From positions 1 through 64,000 of the forward strand of contig CAUDXH010000002.1 of assembly GCA_958453305.1 (NCBI GenBank): a stretch of DNA of 64,000 nucleotides, given 5' to 3'. The position numbers and the translations under genes are program-made. The DNA comes from an uncultured Bacteroides sp. (GTDB lineage: Bacteria; Bacteroidota; Bacteroidia; Bacteroidales; Bacteroidaceae). The notes beneath the pieces are model-generated. The model was not told the DNA's origin, did no database searches, and saw nothing but the letters and a program-made list of their open reading frames with translations. Of the stretch, positions 1-8,562 are shown piece by piece; the first letter of the stretch is position 1, and each line of letters opens with the position of its first letter.

Positions 1-43
1 TTAGGGCACTGAAAAGTGCCCTTTAGAAGGGGTATGCCCTAAA
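1..43. repeat. Hairpin and repeated AGGGCA motifs at broken 5' end of HTCS gene
   Basis: A perfect 8-bp inverted repeat with a GAAA loop (3-10 / 15-22) is followed by another copy of the same motif on the opposite strand (TGCCCTAAA, 35-43). Three copies of (T)TTAGGGCA-type sequence in 43 nt resemble a transposon end. All three forward frames contain stops here (TAG 2-4, TGA 10-12, TAG 24-26), and HTCS homology starts only just after. I infer the edge of an inserted element; its body would lie to the left of the window. Confidence 0.4.
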
Positions 44-1993
44 TTGAGTGCTTACTATACGCAGAATCCGCAAGCAGAATATGCGTATATCATGGAAGGA
101 TTGTCTGCTAATTGGTTTGAACTGTCAGATGAAAACTCAGTAACCTTTCGTAATCTGTCTCCGGGAAGATATGTGTTTAAGGTAAAGGCTCGTTTGGTAA
201 ATCAAGAATGGGGAGATGACTATTCGGCTGTTTCCATCGTTATTGCTCCTCCTTTTTATCTGGCTTGGTATGCTCAATTATTTTATGCACTCATTCTAAT
301 ATTGGTCTTATTCACTGTGTTACGGTTTTATAAGCGTAAACTGGTGCTGGAAAACCGCCTTGAGCTGGAATCACACCGCTATGAGAACGATCAAAAGCTG
401 AATAAGGAACGTTTGCGGTTTTATACGAATATTACACATGAGCTGCGCACGCCTCTGACTTTGATTTTAGGTCCATTAGAAGATTTGCTGGCAGATAAAT
501 CGTTATCCTCCAAGCATGTGAATAAGATAAGCATTATTCATGATAGTGCCATGCGTTTGCTGAGTCTGATTAATCAGATTTTGGAATTCCGTAAAACAGA
601 AACAGAAAACCGTAAACTGAAAGTAAGAAGAGACAATTTGGTTTCTTTGGTACAAGCTGTAGGCTATAAATACAAAGAGCTGAGTCAGAATAGTGCAGTC
701 AAAGTCAGTATACAGATAAGAGTAGAGCAAGCTGTCTTTTTTTATGACCGTGAGGTTATAACGGTAATTCTTGACAATCTGATGTCGAATGCGTTAAAAT
801 ATACTCCCAGAGGAGAGGTTATATTATCATTGGATGAGATTGAGGAAAATGGCGTGCGCTATACTTGTTTAAGCGTTTCAGATACGGGATATGGTATAGA
901 AAAAGCATCGTTGGATCATATTTTTGAACGCTATTATCAAGGAAATGGAACATACCAAGCCTCTGGCTCTGGAATCGGGCTGGCATTAGTTAAATCGTTG
1001 GCCGATTTGCATGAAGCAACCATAGCGGTGGAAAGTGAACCGGGTAAAGGCAGTTGCTTTACGTTGAAACTGTTGACAGATAATATTTATACCGATGCAC
1101 AATACTGTATGTCATCAGAGTCTGCGGGAACTGATGAAGAAAAAGCAGGGGCTGATTCGGAAACTGATGAAAATAAGGTCATCGTTCTTGTTGTAGAAGA
1201 TAATGAGGATATTCGTGAATATATTCGCAGTTCATTTGATGGAATATATGAGGTATTGACTGCTGCAGATGGGCAGGAGGGCTGGCAGCTGGCGCAAGAG
1301 CATATACCCAATATTATCATTTCCGATATAATGATGCCTGTTATGGACGGTATAGAGTTTTGCCGGATGGTTAAAGAGGATATGCGTACGAGTCATATTC
1401 CGGTTATTCTGCTGACAGCAAAAGATTCCTTGCAGGACAAGGAAGATGGATATGCGGTTGGGGCTGACTCTTTTATAACCAAGCCTTTTAGTACCCGTCT
1501 GTTAAACAGCCGTATTCATAATATTTTAGAGAACCGTAGGAAGATTGCTGTACAAGTTGCTACAACGTCATCGGTCGCAGCACAAAAAAACGCCGATGTG
1601 CCATCGGAAAAAGCATCAAAGGTCAAGGCTTTAAAACATCCTTTGTTGAGTAGGCTTGATCAGGAGTTCCTGGAGAAGGTTACTGCGATTATTGAAGAAA
1701 ATATGGAAATGGAAAAAATGGATGTTGGCTTTATTGCTGATAAGATGTGCATGAGCCACTCAACGCTTTACCGTAAAATAAAAGGGGTGACAGAACTTAC
1801 TGCAAATGAGTTTATCCGTAAAGTTCGAATGCGGAAAGCGATTGCTATGATAGACAGCGGCGACTATTTAATTACAGAAATCTCAGACTTGACAGGGTTT
1901 AGCAGTGTGGCCTATTTTCGTCAATGTTTTAAAGAAGAAATGGGGATGACACCTTCTGAATATTTGAAGCAGGAACGTAAAAAACAACCATAA
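44..1993 (+). CDS. Hybrid two-component system regulator (HTCS), 5'-truncated
   Basis: This is the C-terminal half of a one-protein sensor and transcription factor that controls polysaccharide-utilization loci in Bacteroidetes. In order: end of the Y_Y_Y periplasmic domain (about 1-68), one membrane segment (about 71-94), HisKA with H132 in a THELRTPL motif, HATPase with an N box near 244-254, DTGYGI and GSGIGLAL, a receiver with D428 and K480, and an AraC-type helix-turn-helix (about 560-649). Full HTCS proteins are about 1,300-1,400 residues, so the sensory beta-propeller is missing. The only start is a TTG at 44 preceded by an in-frame TAG at 2-4, so the gene is probably broken and may be a pseudogene. 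It faces the GH16 gene and shares a terminator with it. It may once have controlled, or still control, the operons at 2-8.5 kb. Confidence 0.85.
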   Translation: MSAYYTQNPQAEYAYIMEGLSANWFELSDENSVTFRNLSPGRYVFKVKARLVNQEWGDDYSAVSIVIAPPFYLAWYAQLFYALILILVLFTVLRFYKRKLVLENRLELESHRYENDQKLNKERLRFYTNITHELRTPLTLILGPLEDLLADKSLSSKHVNKISIIHDSAMRLLSLINQILEFRKTETENRKLKVRRDNLVSLVQAVGYKYKELSQNSAVKVSIQIRVEQAVFFYDREVITVILDNLMSNALKYTPRGEVILSLDEIEENGVRYTCLSVSDTGYGIEKASLDHIFERYYQGNGTYQASGSGIGLALVKSLADLHEATIAVESEPGKGSCFTLKLLTDNIYTDAQYCMSSESAGTDEEKAGADSETDENKVIVLVVEDNEDIREYIRSSFDGIYEVLTAADGQEGWQLAQEHIPNIIISDIMMPVMDGIEFCRMVKEDMRTSHIPVILLTAKDSLQDKEDGYAVGADSFITKPFSTRLLNSRIHNILENRRKIAVQVATTSSVAAQKNADVPSEKASKVKALKHPLLSRLDQEFLEKVTAIIEENMEMEKMDVGFIADKMCMSHSTLYRKIKGVTELTANEFIRKVRMRKAIAMIDSGDYLITEISDLTGFSSVAYFRQCFKEEMGMTPSEYLKQERKKQP

Positions 1994-1998
1994 AAGAT

Positions 1999-2039
1999 AA
2001 AAAAGCTTTCACTGATAGCAAATTGGTGAAAGCTTTTTT
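1999..2039. terminator. Bidirectional terminator between HTCS and GH16 genes
   Basis: A perfect 14-bp inverted repeat (1999-2012 / 2026-2039) has A-runs on the left and T-runs on the right, so it forms a hairpin plus U-tract on either strand. It lies between two convergent genes. Confidence 0.85.
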
Positions 2040-2051
2040 ATAGTAGAAACT

Positions 2052-2891
2052 TTACTGGTAAAAACGTACGTAGTCTATTTCATATCGGAGAGGGTAAGTA
2101 TTAACGGAAACTTCTCCTCCATTGATACCACCTACTGCTAAGTTCAGTAAAATATATTGGGGCTGTCTGAATGGATTTTTATGTTCTCCGATACTGCCAT
2201 TGTACGTGTTTTCCAATGAGATTTCGTTCAGTAACTCATCGTCTAGATAGATTTTAATAGCATTTCTATCCCAGTCCATTCGCCATATGTGAAACTCGCT
2301 TGCCCAATCAGGATCTTTTTCAAGGAAATGGCTGAACGGAATGGCTTTGCTTTGCCATTTGGCATCCCATCGTTTGTCAGTTCCCCATGCCGCATTGGCA
2401 AGGATGTGTGGAATGCCTTGTTTTCGGTAAAACTCCATGACATCTATTTCGCCGTTTGAAGGCCATTCCATGGAAGTTCCCAATAGCCAGATGGCAGGCC
2501 ATGCACCTTTCCCTACCGGAATTCGGGCACGTACTTCCATGCGTCCGTACAGAAACTCCTTCTTGCCGGCTGTGTTAATAGAAGAAGATGTGCATTCGAT
2601 GAACTGACGTGAAGTCCGCCAGTCTTTTCCGTCTTTATGGTAAAGCGGATTCGGGCGTTTTTCTTTTTGTGCTTCGATAATCAGGAGTCCGTCCTTGCAG
2701 TAGGCATTGCCGGGCTGATACCATTGTAGCTCTTCATTGCGTACAAATCCGTTTTCGTAATTCCATACTGAAGAATCGGGTTCCCCGTTATTGTTAAATT
2801 CATCGCTCCATACCAGTTTATATTCTTGCTGGGCATATAAACTGAGTTGCCCTGCCAGTAGCAAGGCAAAACTGATTAATTGTTTTTTCAT
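2052..2891 (-). CDS. GH16 family glycoside hydrolase, secreted
   Basis: A 279-residue enzyme with a signal peptide (about 1-20, ending in a ..SLYA cleavage-like site). The GH16 signature GEIDVME is at 147-153, giving nucleophile E148, D150 and acid/base E153. The domain fills the rest of the protein. GH16 enzymes are retaining endo-hydrolases of beta-1,3/1,4-glucans or galactans. The substrate cannot be read from the sequence; the WP.NGEIDVMEF form is common in laminarinase/galactanase-type subfamilies. It is last in a minus-strand operon after GH105-DUF2264 and GH43, 12 nt behind the GH43 gene. The uronate-processing neighbours make a uronate-decorated glycan such as an arabinogalactan a reasonable guess. 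Confidence 0.85.
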   Translation of the reverse strand: MKKQLISFALLLAGQLSLYAQQEYKLVWSDEFNNNGEPDSSVWNYENGFVRNEELQWYQPGNAYCKDGLLIIEAQKEKRPNPLYHKDGKDWRTSRQFIECTSSSINTAGKKEFLYGRMEVRARIPVGKGAWPAIWLLGTSMEWPSNGEIDVMEFYRKQGIPHILANAAWGTDKRWDAKWQSKAIPFSHFLEKDPDWASEFHIWRMDWDRNAIKIYLDDELLNEISLENTYNGSIGEHKNPFRQPQYILLNLAVGGINGGEVSVNTYPLRYEIDYVRFYQ

Positions 2892-2903
2892 GCGGTGCCT
2901 TTT

Positions 2904-3953
2904 TTATGGTTTGCCCCAATACTCTTCCAGTCGTTTGGCCTCTTCTTTGGTGATCTGGATTACGGAGCCATGTTTGGGCGACTGGAAGTTTACGGCTTTC
3001 ATCACCCCTTCATTAAAGCGTCCTAATGGGGTGAAGTTTACGAAGTCGGTAGTTTCACAAAAACCGAAATTATGCGGATTGATTCCGAAAATATCATACA
3101 TTACCACCCATTTATCTTCACCTATACGTTTCCATACATTCGGAGCTTCGCAAGATTTTGGCTCAAAATCAATCCATTGAGGGTGGTATTGGTAGTCTTT
3201 GTTGATTTTGTCAGACAATGCCATTTTGATACCGCTCGGTCCGTCTTGTGCCACATACATCATGCAGAAACGTCCATCGGGCAGGGGAGTGATATCGGCA
3301 TCCAGTATTTGAATTTCCGGGTTAGGATATTTGAACAGAATTTTAGGTTCAGTAATCAGTTTGGTAAACTCTTTATCAGTATAAGCATAGTAGAGATTGC
3401 TTTTCCCGTTGCCGATTCGCATGGTGAAATAAATCATCATTTTATCTTCCTTCGGGTCGTAAGTTGTTTCAGGTGCCCATGCACAACCTATATTGCCGAA
3501 CTTTTCAGGGAAAGCTTTATCAATGCGCACATTGCTTCGTGTCCAGTTTATTAAGTCAAAAGACTTCATCAGTACCAGTCCCCGGTTGTTTCCCCATCCA
3601 TACTCTTCACCGCTTCGTTCCCATTCGGTACTTCTTAATCCTTTTTGTTTGGCAAAGATATGGAGGTCGGTCATGCAAAGATAAAATGCTCCGTCAGGAC
3701 CACGTGAGATATGTGGGTCTCGTATGCCTCGTTGTTCGGCAATACTATCTCCACTGATGATGGGTTTTCCGTTATTCACAGCAGTAAAGGTATACCCGTC
3801 ATGGCTTGTAGCCATAAACAGACTGTGAGTCGGGTCACTAAAGAACACGAAGAGATAGACTCCCATGTCTTTTTCTTGCAGGGTGGATGGCTTTTCAGCC
3901 TTTACAGAAAGACAGCATAGCAGGCTGATAAGAAGAATGAGTTTGTTTTTCAT
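2904..3953 (-). CDS. GH43-type beta-propeller glycosidase, secreted
   Basis: A 349-residue five-bladed propeller glycosidase. From the chosen start, the candidate catalytic residues are D79 in GIRDPH (base), D218 or D220 in ILDADI (pKa modifier) and E269 in CEAPNV (acid), in the usual GH43 order. GH43 enzymes are inverting exo-enzymes, mostly arabinosidases, xylosidases or galactosidases; I cannot choose between these. An upstream ATG at 3986 would add 11 polar residues, but the start at 3953 gives a clean signal peptide (Lys-rich start, then LILLISLLCCL) and leaves the upstream hairpin untranslated. It is the middle gene of the GH105-GH43-GH16 operon. Confidence 0.8.
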   Translation of the reverse strand: MKNKLILLISLLCCLSVKAEKPSTLQEKDMGVYLFVFFSDPTHSLFMATSHDGYTFTAVNNGKPIISGDSIAEQRGIRDPHISRGPDGAFYLCMTDLHIFAKQKGLRSTEWERSGEEYGWGNNRGLVLMKSFDLINWTRSNVRIDKAFPEKFGNIGCAWAPETTYDPKEDKMMIYFTMRIGNGKSNLYYAYTDKEFTKLITEPKILFKYPNPEIQILDADITPLPDGRFCMMYVAQDGPSGIKMALSDKINKDYQYHPQWIDFEPKSCEAPNVWKRIGEDKWVVMYDIFGINPHNFGFCETTDFVNFTPLGRFNEGVMKAVNFQSPKHGSVIQITKEEAKRLEEYWGKP

Positions 3954-3982
3954 TGTATGTTGGTTTTCGTTTATGTTTTTTG

Positions 3983-4028
3983 TCATAAGGTCTCCCGGCT
4001 CAGTACAGGGTAAGGAGACACCTTATGA
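3983..4028. repeat. Long inverted repeat between GH105-DUF2264 and GH43 genes
   Basis: Arms at 3983-3995 and 4014-4028 pair over about 13 bp with a 2-nt bulge, around an 18-nt loop. On the minus-strand transcript it sits between the two coding regions and has no clear U-tract. A processing or stabilising hairpin that sets the relative expression of the two genes is more likely than a terminator. Confidence 0.6.
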
Positions 4029-4060
4029 CGGATATTTATTATTAAATGTTCTTTCGTGGT

Positions 4061-6373
4061 TTAAAACAAGTCCCAAGTGCGGATTTCATCTTTCCAGTGA
4101 TGGTCTTTGGGGAAAGGCTTTTGGTTCCATGCCCGCTTGCTGGTCCAGTCTTGCGGAGCATCGCTCCAGAAAGGATGTGATGCCGGAAGTCCCAAAGGAA
4201 GGAAAGCAAGCGAGGTCATATAGAGGCTTCCGTTGTTTGTATACCAGTCGGCTACGTTAGGTTGCCGTCCGGTGAAGCCAATGGTCAGGTAGCCCCCCTC
4301 GTTAAAATTATCTCCATGCTCGAACATACGTTTCATGGTGGCAGTCAGTGCACACCTTACCTGTGCGTTGCTCACTCCGGCAGGCAGTGTTTGATACCAT
4401 GCCATCAGGGCAAGAGGCTGCATGGTTGCCATACGGTAAGGAATAGAGCGTCCGAACACCGGGAATGTGCCCTCCGGAGAAATAAACCTTTCAAGTATGA
4501 GACTATATTTCCGGGCACGGTGCAAAGCGCGGTCATAATATTTGCCGTAATGGATGCGGGTATAGGCTTTTGCATCTTTCATGGCCTGCAATGTTTCCAG
4601 ATACATGGAGTGGAACACGTAACTGCTGTAATAGTCGAAAGCAAATGAAGGTCCGTCGGCATACCATCCGTCTCCGGTATACCATTCTTCTACTTTGCGT
4701 ATGGCCGAATTGATCCGGTAGGCATCATAATCGGCTCCGGCTTTTGCAAGGAAACTTTCGATAGTCGATGAAAAGAGCAGCCAGTTGGTATAAGGCGGAT
4801 CAATATGCCGTAAATGAATGAAGTTTTCAATATATCTTTGTTTGGTTGTTTGGTCTAAGGGAAGCCAAAGCTGTTTATAGGCTCTCAAGAAACTTTCGGC
4901 TATATATGCGGCATCCACAAGTATTTGTCCTTCTCCTTTCCACAGCAGGCAGTCGGGACTTTGTGGGTCAACAGCATTCGTATAGCTCTTCAAAGCCCAG
5001 TCTCGGAGCTGTTTGCGCATTTGTCCTTCTTCTGTACTGTCGTCGGGCAGGGTTAGCCAGGGAGCGATACCCGCCATCAGTCGTCCGAAACACTCCATGT
5101 AAGTAACTTTCTTGTTACGTCCGTCCCAGTTTGGACTGACCTCTACTAACATGTTTTTTTGTAACTCTCCTTTTGCCATGTTACTCAGTACTGGAGCAGC
5201 CATTTGGTAAGCTAATTTGCACCAGTAAGCACGGTCGGCTGTTTGCGGAGCCTCCAGATAGCGAACATATTCGCAGGCAGCAAGCAGAAATGCTCCTACA
5301 CCGAAGTTGGCTGTTGATTTCGCATCGACCACTTGTCCGGGAATGGCTTTTTCTCCGATGGGCTGTACGTATCCCACTGTACCGTCTTTTTGCAGAGCTG
5401 TTTTTGAAAGATAGTTCCATGCTTTTTTTATGCTGGGCATATAAGTAGCTTCATCTAAGTAACCATTGTTGACTCCCCAAAGCAGTCCATAAGTGAAAAA
5501 TGCGGTGCCACTTGTTTCCGGTCCGGGAGCATGCTCCGGATCCATCATACTTCTGGTCCAATATCCTTCTGGTTGCTGAATTGCGATTACAGCTTTCGCC
5601 ATGTTCTGGAACTTCTCTGTGAAGAAGTTGCGGTATTTGTAATCTTCCGGTAAGTCTTTCAGTACTTTTGCCAGTCCTGCTAATACCCATCTGTCGCCTC
5701 GCGCCCAGAAATCTTTCTTACCGTTTACACTCTTATGTTTCGGATACACATATTTGGCATCTCTGTAATAAAGGTTTTCTTCTTTATCAAACATGATGCT
5801 GTCTGAGTAGGTGATATATTCATACAGCTTATCCAGATACAGATGATTTTGTGTTACTTTATAAAGTTTGGTCATCACGGGCATTACCATATATAGTCCG
5901 TCACTCCACCACCAGTAATCGTGTTTAGGAGTGTTCATCTGGTATTCCATAACTTCGCGTGCACGGTTTATTTTCTGGTTGTCCGGTAAGATGTTATATA
6001 AATCGATATACGTTTGGAAACAAACTTGGTAGTCGCCGAACAATACATAGTCATCACTTTCTCCGTATGAATATTTCCATTCGCTGCGGTTATTACTCTT
6101 GGCTCCTTTCCACTGGTTATGTTCAGCCCATGCTTTTGAATACTCCATAAAATCGTCATTTCCTGTCAGGAAATATGCTTCCATATTTCCGGTGTGATAG
6201 GCTGCATTATCCCAAAAAGAACGTACCTTGGGAGAATTGTTTTTTTGCCACTGGCAATTTACTTTGTTGATTATTTCTCGTACTTTTTCTGCCTCTGTGT
6301 TTTTAGCATACATTGTTATTTGAGGTATCCAAATGGAAAGACATACGAAAAAAACTTGAAGAATAATTTTCAT
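4061..6373 (-). CDS. GH105 unsaturated glucuronyl/galacturonyl hydrolase fused to DUF2264
   Basis: A 770-residue secreted protein with a signal peptide (about 1-23). The N-terminal half (about 25-365) is an (alpha/alpha)6 GH88/GH105 domain: D158 in the WWSDGLYM motif is the likely catalytic Asp, and an ARGDRW motif near 225 matches the conserved ARG(N/D)xW. GH105 enzymes hydrate and release 4,5-unsaturated uronic acids left by polysaccharide lyases. The C-terminal half (about 375-770) matches DUF2264, starting at a DRAYWCKLAYQMAAPVL-type segment; I do not assign it an activity. The fusion is first in the GH105-GH43-GH16 operon and upstream of a KDG catabolic pair, which fits the fate of an unsaturated uronate. 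The -7 box and putative regulator site are at 6423-6499. Confidence 0.85.
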   Translation of the reverse strand: MKIILQVFFVCLSIWIPQITMYAKNTEAEKVREIINKVNCQWQKNNSPKVRSFWDNAAYHTGNMEAYFLTGNDDFMEYSKAWAEHNQWKGAKSNNRSEWKYSYGESDDYVLFGDYQVCFQTYIDLYNILPDNQKINRAREVMEYQMNTPKHDYWWWSDGLYMVMPVMTKLYKVTQNHLYLDKLYEYITYSDSIMFDKEENLYYRDAKYVYPKHKSVNGKKDFWARGDRWVLAGLAKVLKDLPEDYKYRNFFTEKFQNMAKAVIAIQQPEGYWTRSMMDPEHAPGPETSGTAFFTYGLLWGVNNGYLDEATYMPSIKKAWNYLSKTALQKDGTVGYVQPIGEKAIPGQVVDAKSTANFGVGAFLLAACEYVRYLEAPQTADRAYWCKLAYQMAAPVLSNMAKGELQKNMLVEVSPNWDGRNKKVTYMECFGRLMAGIAPWLTLPDDSTEEGQMRKQLRDWALKSYTNAVDPQSPDCLLWKGEGQILVDAAYIAESFLRAYKQLWLPLDQTTKQRYIENFIHLRHIDPPYTNWLLFSSTIESFLAKAGADYDAYRINSAIRKVEEWYTGDGWYADGPSFAFDYYSSYVFHSMYLETLQAMKDAKAYTRIHYGKYYDRALHRARKYSLILERFISPEGTFPVFGRSIPYRMATMQPLALMAWYQTLPAGVSNAQVRCALTATMKRMFEHGDNFNEGGYLTIGFTGRQPNVADWYTNNGSLYMTSLAFLPLGLPASHPFWSDAPQDWTSKRAWNQKPFPKDHHWKDEIRTWDLF

Positions 6374-6763
6374 GATGTTGATTTAGATTTATTGATTATT
6401 TGTTTTTACTGTCTGTTAAATACAAAAATAGGAGGTTTTAATTAAAGTAGTGGTTCTAAATTAGGCATAAAAGATAGAAAGTCAGTCAAAAAAAGGATAT
6501 TTGTTCCGTTTTTATTCGTATTATACGATATGACAAGTAGATTCTGTTGGATAATTTGCCGGTTGGGTTTCAAGGCAACAGAGGTAACGATATGTTTGGT
6601 AAAGCCGTTTAACGGCAGTCATTCATATTGTAGGATAAGACTGATGCCTGCTACATTTCATGTGAAAGACCCAAAAGGCAGAAAAGGTCTATACGAACGT
6701 GTACTGGTTCTCTTAGACCCCTCTGCTTTCTAACTAATGTTGAAATAAAAGCGATATGGAATT
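6374..6763. other. Intergenic region with operon promoter; remainder unassigned
   Basis: Apart from the promoter and shared element (6423-6499), 6500-6763 shows no convincing gene. A 67-codon plus-strand frame at 6530-6733 has no promoter, no recognisable family and a basic, Cys-rich composition typical of chance frames. I see no terminator hairpin for the KDPG aldolase gene that ends at 6764. Confidence 0.5.
6423..6499 (-). promoter_or_regulatory. Promoter and putative HTCS operator of the GH105-GH43-GH16 operon
   Basis: TATTTTTG (complement of 6423-6430) fits the Bacteroidales -7 box TAnnTTTG about 50 nt before the start codon; no TTTG -33 element is present, as expected of an activator-dependent promoter. 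From 6462 to 6499 lies an element that matches 24 of 29 positions, and then a shared AAAA-GGATA tail, with 8602-8639 upstream of kdgK. In both cases it begins 31 nt from the -7 box. Binding by the HTCS is inference. Confidence 0.6.
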
Positions 6764-7432
6764 TTAACGTCTTGCTTCGGCAATAAACTGTAAAGCTTCA
6801 CAGCACTTGGCTGTGATGAAATCCCAGTCGTGTTCGGCTACTTTTTCTTTCGGGAACAATTTTGACCCCATGCCTACGCAGAATACACCGGATTTCATCC
6901 ATGAGGTGAGGTTTTCTTTAGCGGGCTCTACCCCTCCTGTTACCATCAGCTTTGACCACGGCATCGGAGCCATCATTCCCTTTATGAAGTTGGGGCCATA
7001 TACATCTCCAGGAAACACCTTGCACAGGTCGCATCCCAGTTCTTGTGCCAAACCAACTTCGGATACAGTTCCGCATCCCGGAGTATAGGGGATAAGGCGT
7101 CGGTTACATACTTTTGCCACCTCCGGATTAAATAAAGGTCCTACTACAAAACATGCACCAAGCTGTATGTATAATGTTGCGGTAGCCGGGTCAACCACAG
7201 AACCTACTCCAATGGCCATATCAGGGCAATCGGTTGCGGCAAATTTCACCACTTCTTCAAAAACTTCATGTGCAAAATCACCGCGGTTAGTAAACTCAAA
7301 AGCACGTACACCGCCCTCATAGCATGCCTTCACCACTTTTTTGGCAGTTTCTGCATCTTTGTGATAGAATACGGGAACCATACCGGTAGAGCCAATCTTG
7401 TTTAATACTGAAATCTTATCAAATCTTGCCAT
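6764..7432 (-). CDS. eda: KDPG aldolase (2-dehydro-3-deoxy-phosphogluconate aldolase)
   Basis: A 222-residue class I aldolase that splits 2-keto-3-deoxy-6-phosphogluconate into pyruvate and glyceraldehyde 3-phosphate in the cytoplasm. The Schiff-base lysine is K138 in the CKVFPG motif and the catalytic glutamate is E46 in AFEFTNR; the phosphate-binding GG near VTGGV is present. Length is normal. It follows kdgK by 34 nt, so both form a KDG-degrading operon. Such proteins are often named bifunctional with 4-hydroxy-2-oxoglutarate aldolase. No kduI or kduD is nearby, so the steps from unsaturated uronate to KDG must be encoded elsewhere. Confidence 0.92.
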   Translation of the reverse strand: MARFDKISVLNKIGSTGMVPVFYHKDAETAKKVVKACYEGGVRAFEFTNRGDFAHEVFEEVVKFAATDCPDMAIGVGSVVDPATATLYIQLGACFVVGPLFNPEVAKVCNRRLIPYTPGCGTVSEVGLAQELGCDLCKVFPGDVYGPNFIKGMMAPMPWSKLMVTGGVEPAKENLTSWMKSGVFCVGMGSKLFPKEKVAEHDWDFITAKCCEALQFIAEARR

Positions 7433-7466
7433 CGTTATATCTTAGTTAAAAGTATGATTAAGACAA

Positions 7467-8486
7467 CTATCTCTGCACACGTCCGCTTGCATCTCCACCT
7501 GCCAAAGCTTCCACTTCTTCTGCAGAAACCAGATTGAAGTCACCGTTTATGGTATGTTTCAATGCCGAAGCAGCCACGGCAAATTCCAGGGCTTCACCTT
7601 GATTTGCCTTGGTAAGGAGTCCGTGGATAATTCCCCCTGAGAAGGAGTCGCCTCCGCCTACACGGTCAATAATAGGGTCGATGTCGTATCGCTTTGACGT
7701 ATAAAACTCTTTACCGTTGTAAATCATGGCTTTCCATCCGTTATGAGTGGCTGAAAACGACTCGCGTAGCGTAGAGATGACATATTTGAATCCAAATTCC
7801 TTCGCCATTGCCGTGAAAATGCCTTTGTATCCTTCAGCATCAGTTTTTCCGCCTTCCACATCAGCCTCAGGTTTAAATCCGAGACACAGTTCAGCATCTT
7901 CCTCATTGCCTATGCATACATCCACATATTTCATAAGTGGGCGCATAACAGATTGTGCTTTTTCTTTTGTCCACAGTTTTTTTCGGAAGTTCAGGTCAAC
8001 CGAGACCGTTACATTATGACGCTTGGCAGCCTCGCAAGCCAGTCGGGTCAGTTCTGCTGCTTTGTCGGATATGGCAGGAGTAATACCCGACCAGTGGAAC
8101 CAGTCGGCACCTTCCATGATTGCATCAAAATCAAAGTCGCATGGTTCAGCTTCTGAAATAGCAGAGTGGGTACGGTCGTATATCACCTTGCTGGGTCGCA
8201 TAGATGCACCTGTTTCGAGATAGTATATTCCCACCCGGTCACCACCTCGACAAATATAGTCTGTCTTAACTCCATACTTGCGTAAGGCATTAACCGCAGA
8301 CTGTCCTATTTCGTGCTTGGGAAGCTTGGTTACAAAGTAGGCATCATGTCCATAGTTTGCACAGCTGACAGCCACATTGGCTTCGCCTCCTCCATAAACC
8401 ACATCAAATGAATCCGATTGGACAAAACGTGTATTGCCCGGTGTGGATAGCCGTAGCATTATTTCTCCTAAAGTTACTATTTTCAT
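7467..8486 (-). CDS. kdgK: 2-keto-3-deoxygluconate kinase (PfkB family)
   Basis: A 339-residue PfkB-family sugar kinase that phosphorylates KDG to KDPG with ATP. The N-terminal PfkB motif GGGEANVAVSCANYG (about 32-46) and the C-terminal DRVGGGDSFSGG motif with the catalytic Asp near 278 are intact. Pairing with eda directly downstream and uronate-releasing glycosidases beyond makes KDG the most likely substrate over other ketoses. The promoter (-7 box at 8563-8570) carries the same upstream element as the glycosidase operon, so uronate catabolism appears co-regulated with glycan breakdown. Confidence 0.9.
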   Translation of the reverse strand: MKIVTLGEIMLRLSTPGNTRFVQSDSFDVVYGGGEANVAVSCANYGHDAYFVTKLPKHEIGQSAVNALRKYGVKTDYICRGGDRVGIYYLETGASMRPSKVIYDRTHSAISEAEPCDFDFDAIMEGADWFHWSGITPAISDKAAELTRLACEAAKRHNVTVSVDLNFRKKLWTKEKAQSVMRPLMKYVDVCIGNEEDAELCLGFKPEADVEGGKTDAEGYKGIFTAMAKEFGFKYVISTLRESFSATHNGWKAMIYNGKEFYTSKRYDIDPIIDRVGGGDSFSGGIIHGLLTKANQGEALEFAVAASALKHTINGDFNLVSAEEVEALAGGDASGRVQR

Positions 8487-8562
8487 TGTGTCTTGTTATA
8501 AATATGAAATGCGATAAGATAGAATATTGTTTTTATAAGTTTGATTTGCTTTTAACTGAGCA

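Noticed and set aside
2052..2891. Calling GH16 a porphyranase, agarase or laminarinase
   Set aside because: The catalytic motif is common to many GH16 groups and no marine-polysaccharide sulfatases or agarase genes are present.
6530..6733. 67-codon plus-strand frame upstream of the glycosidase operon
   Set aside because: No recognisable domain or ribosome/promoter signal, and it overlaps the probable control region on the other strand.
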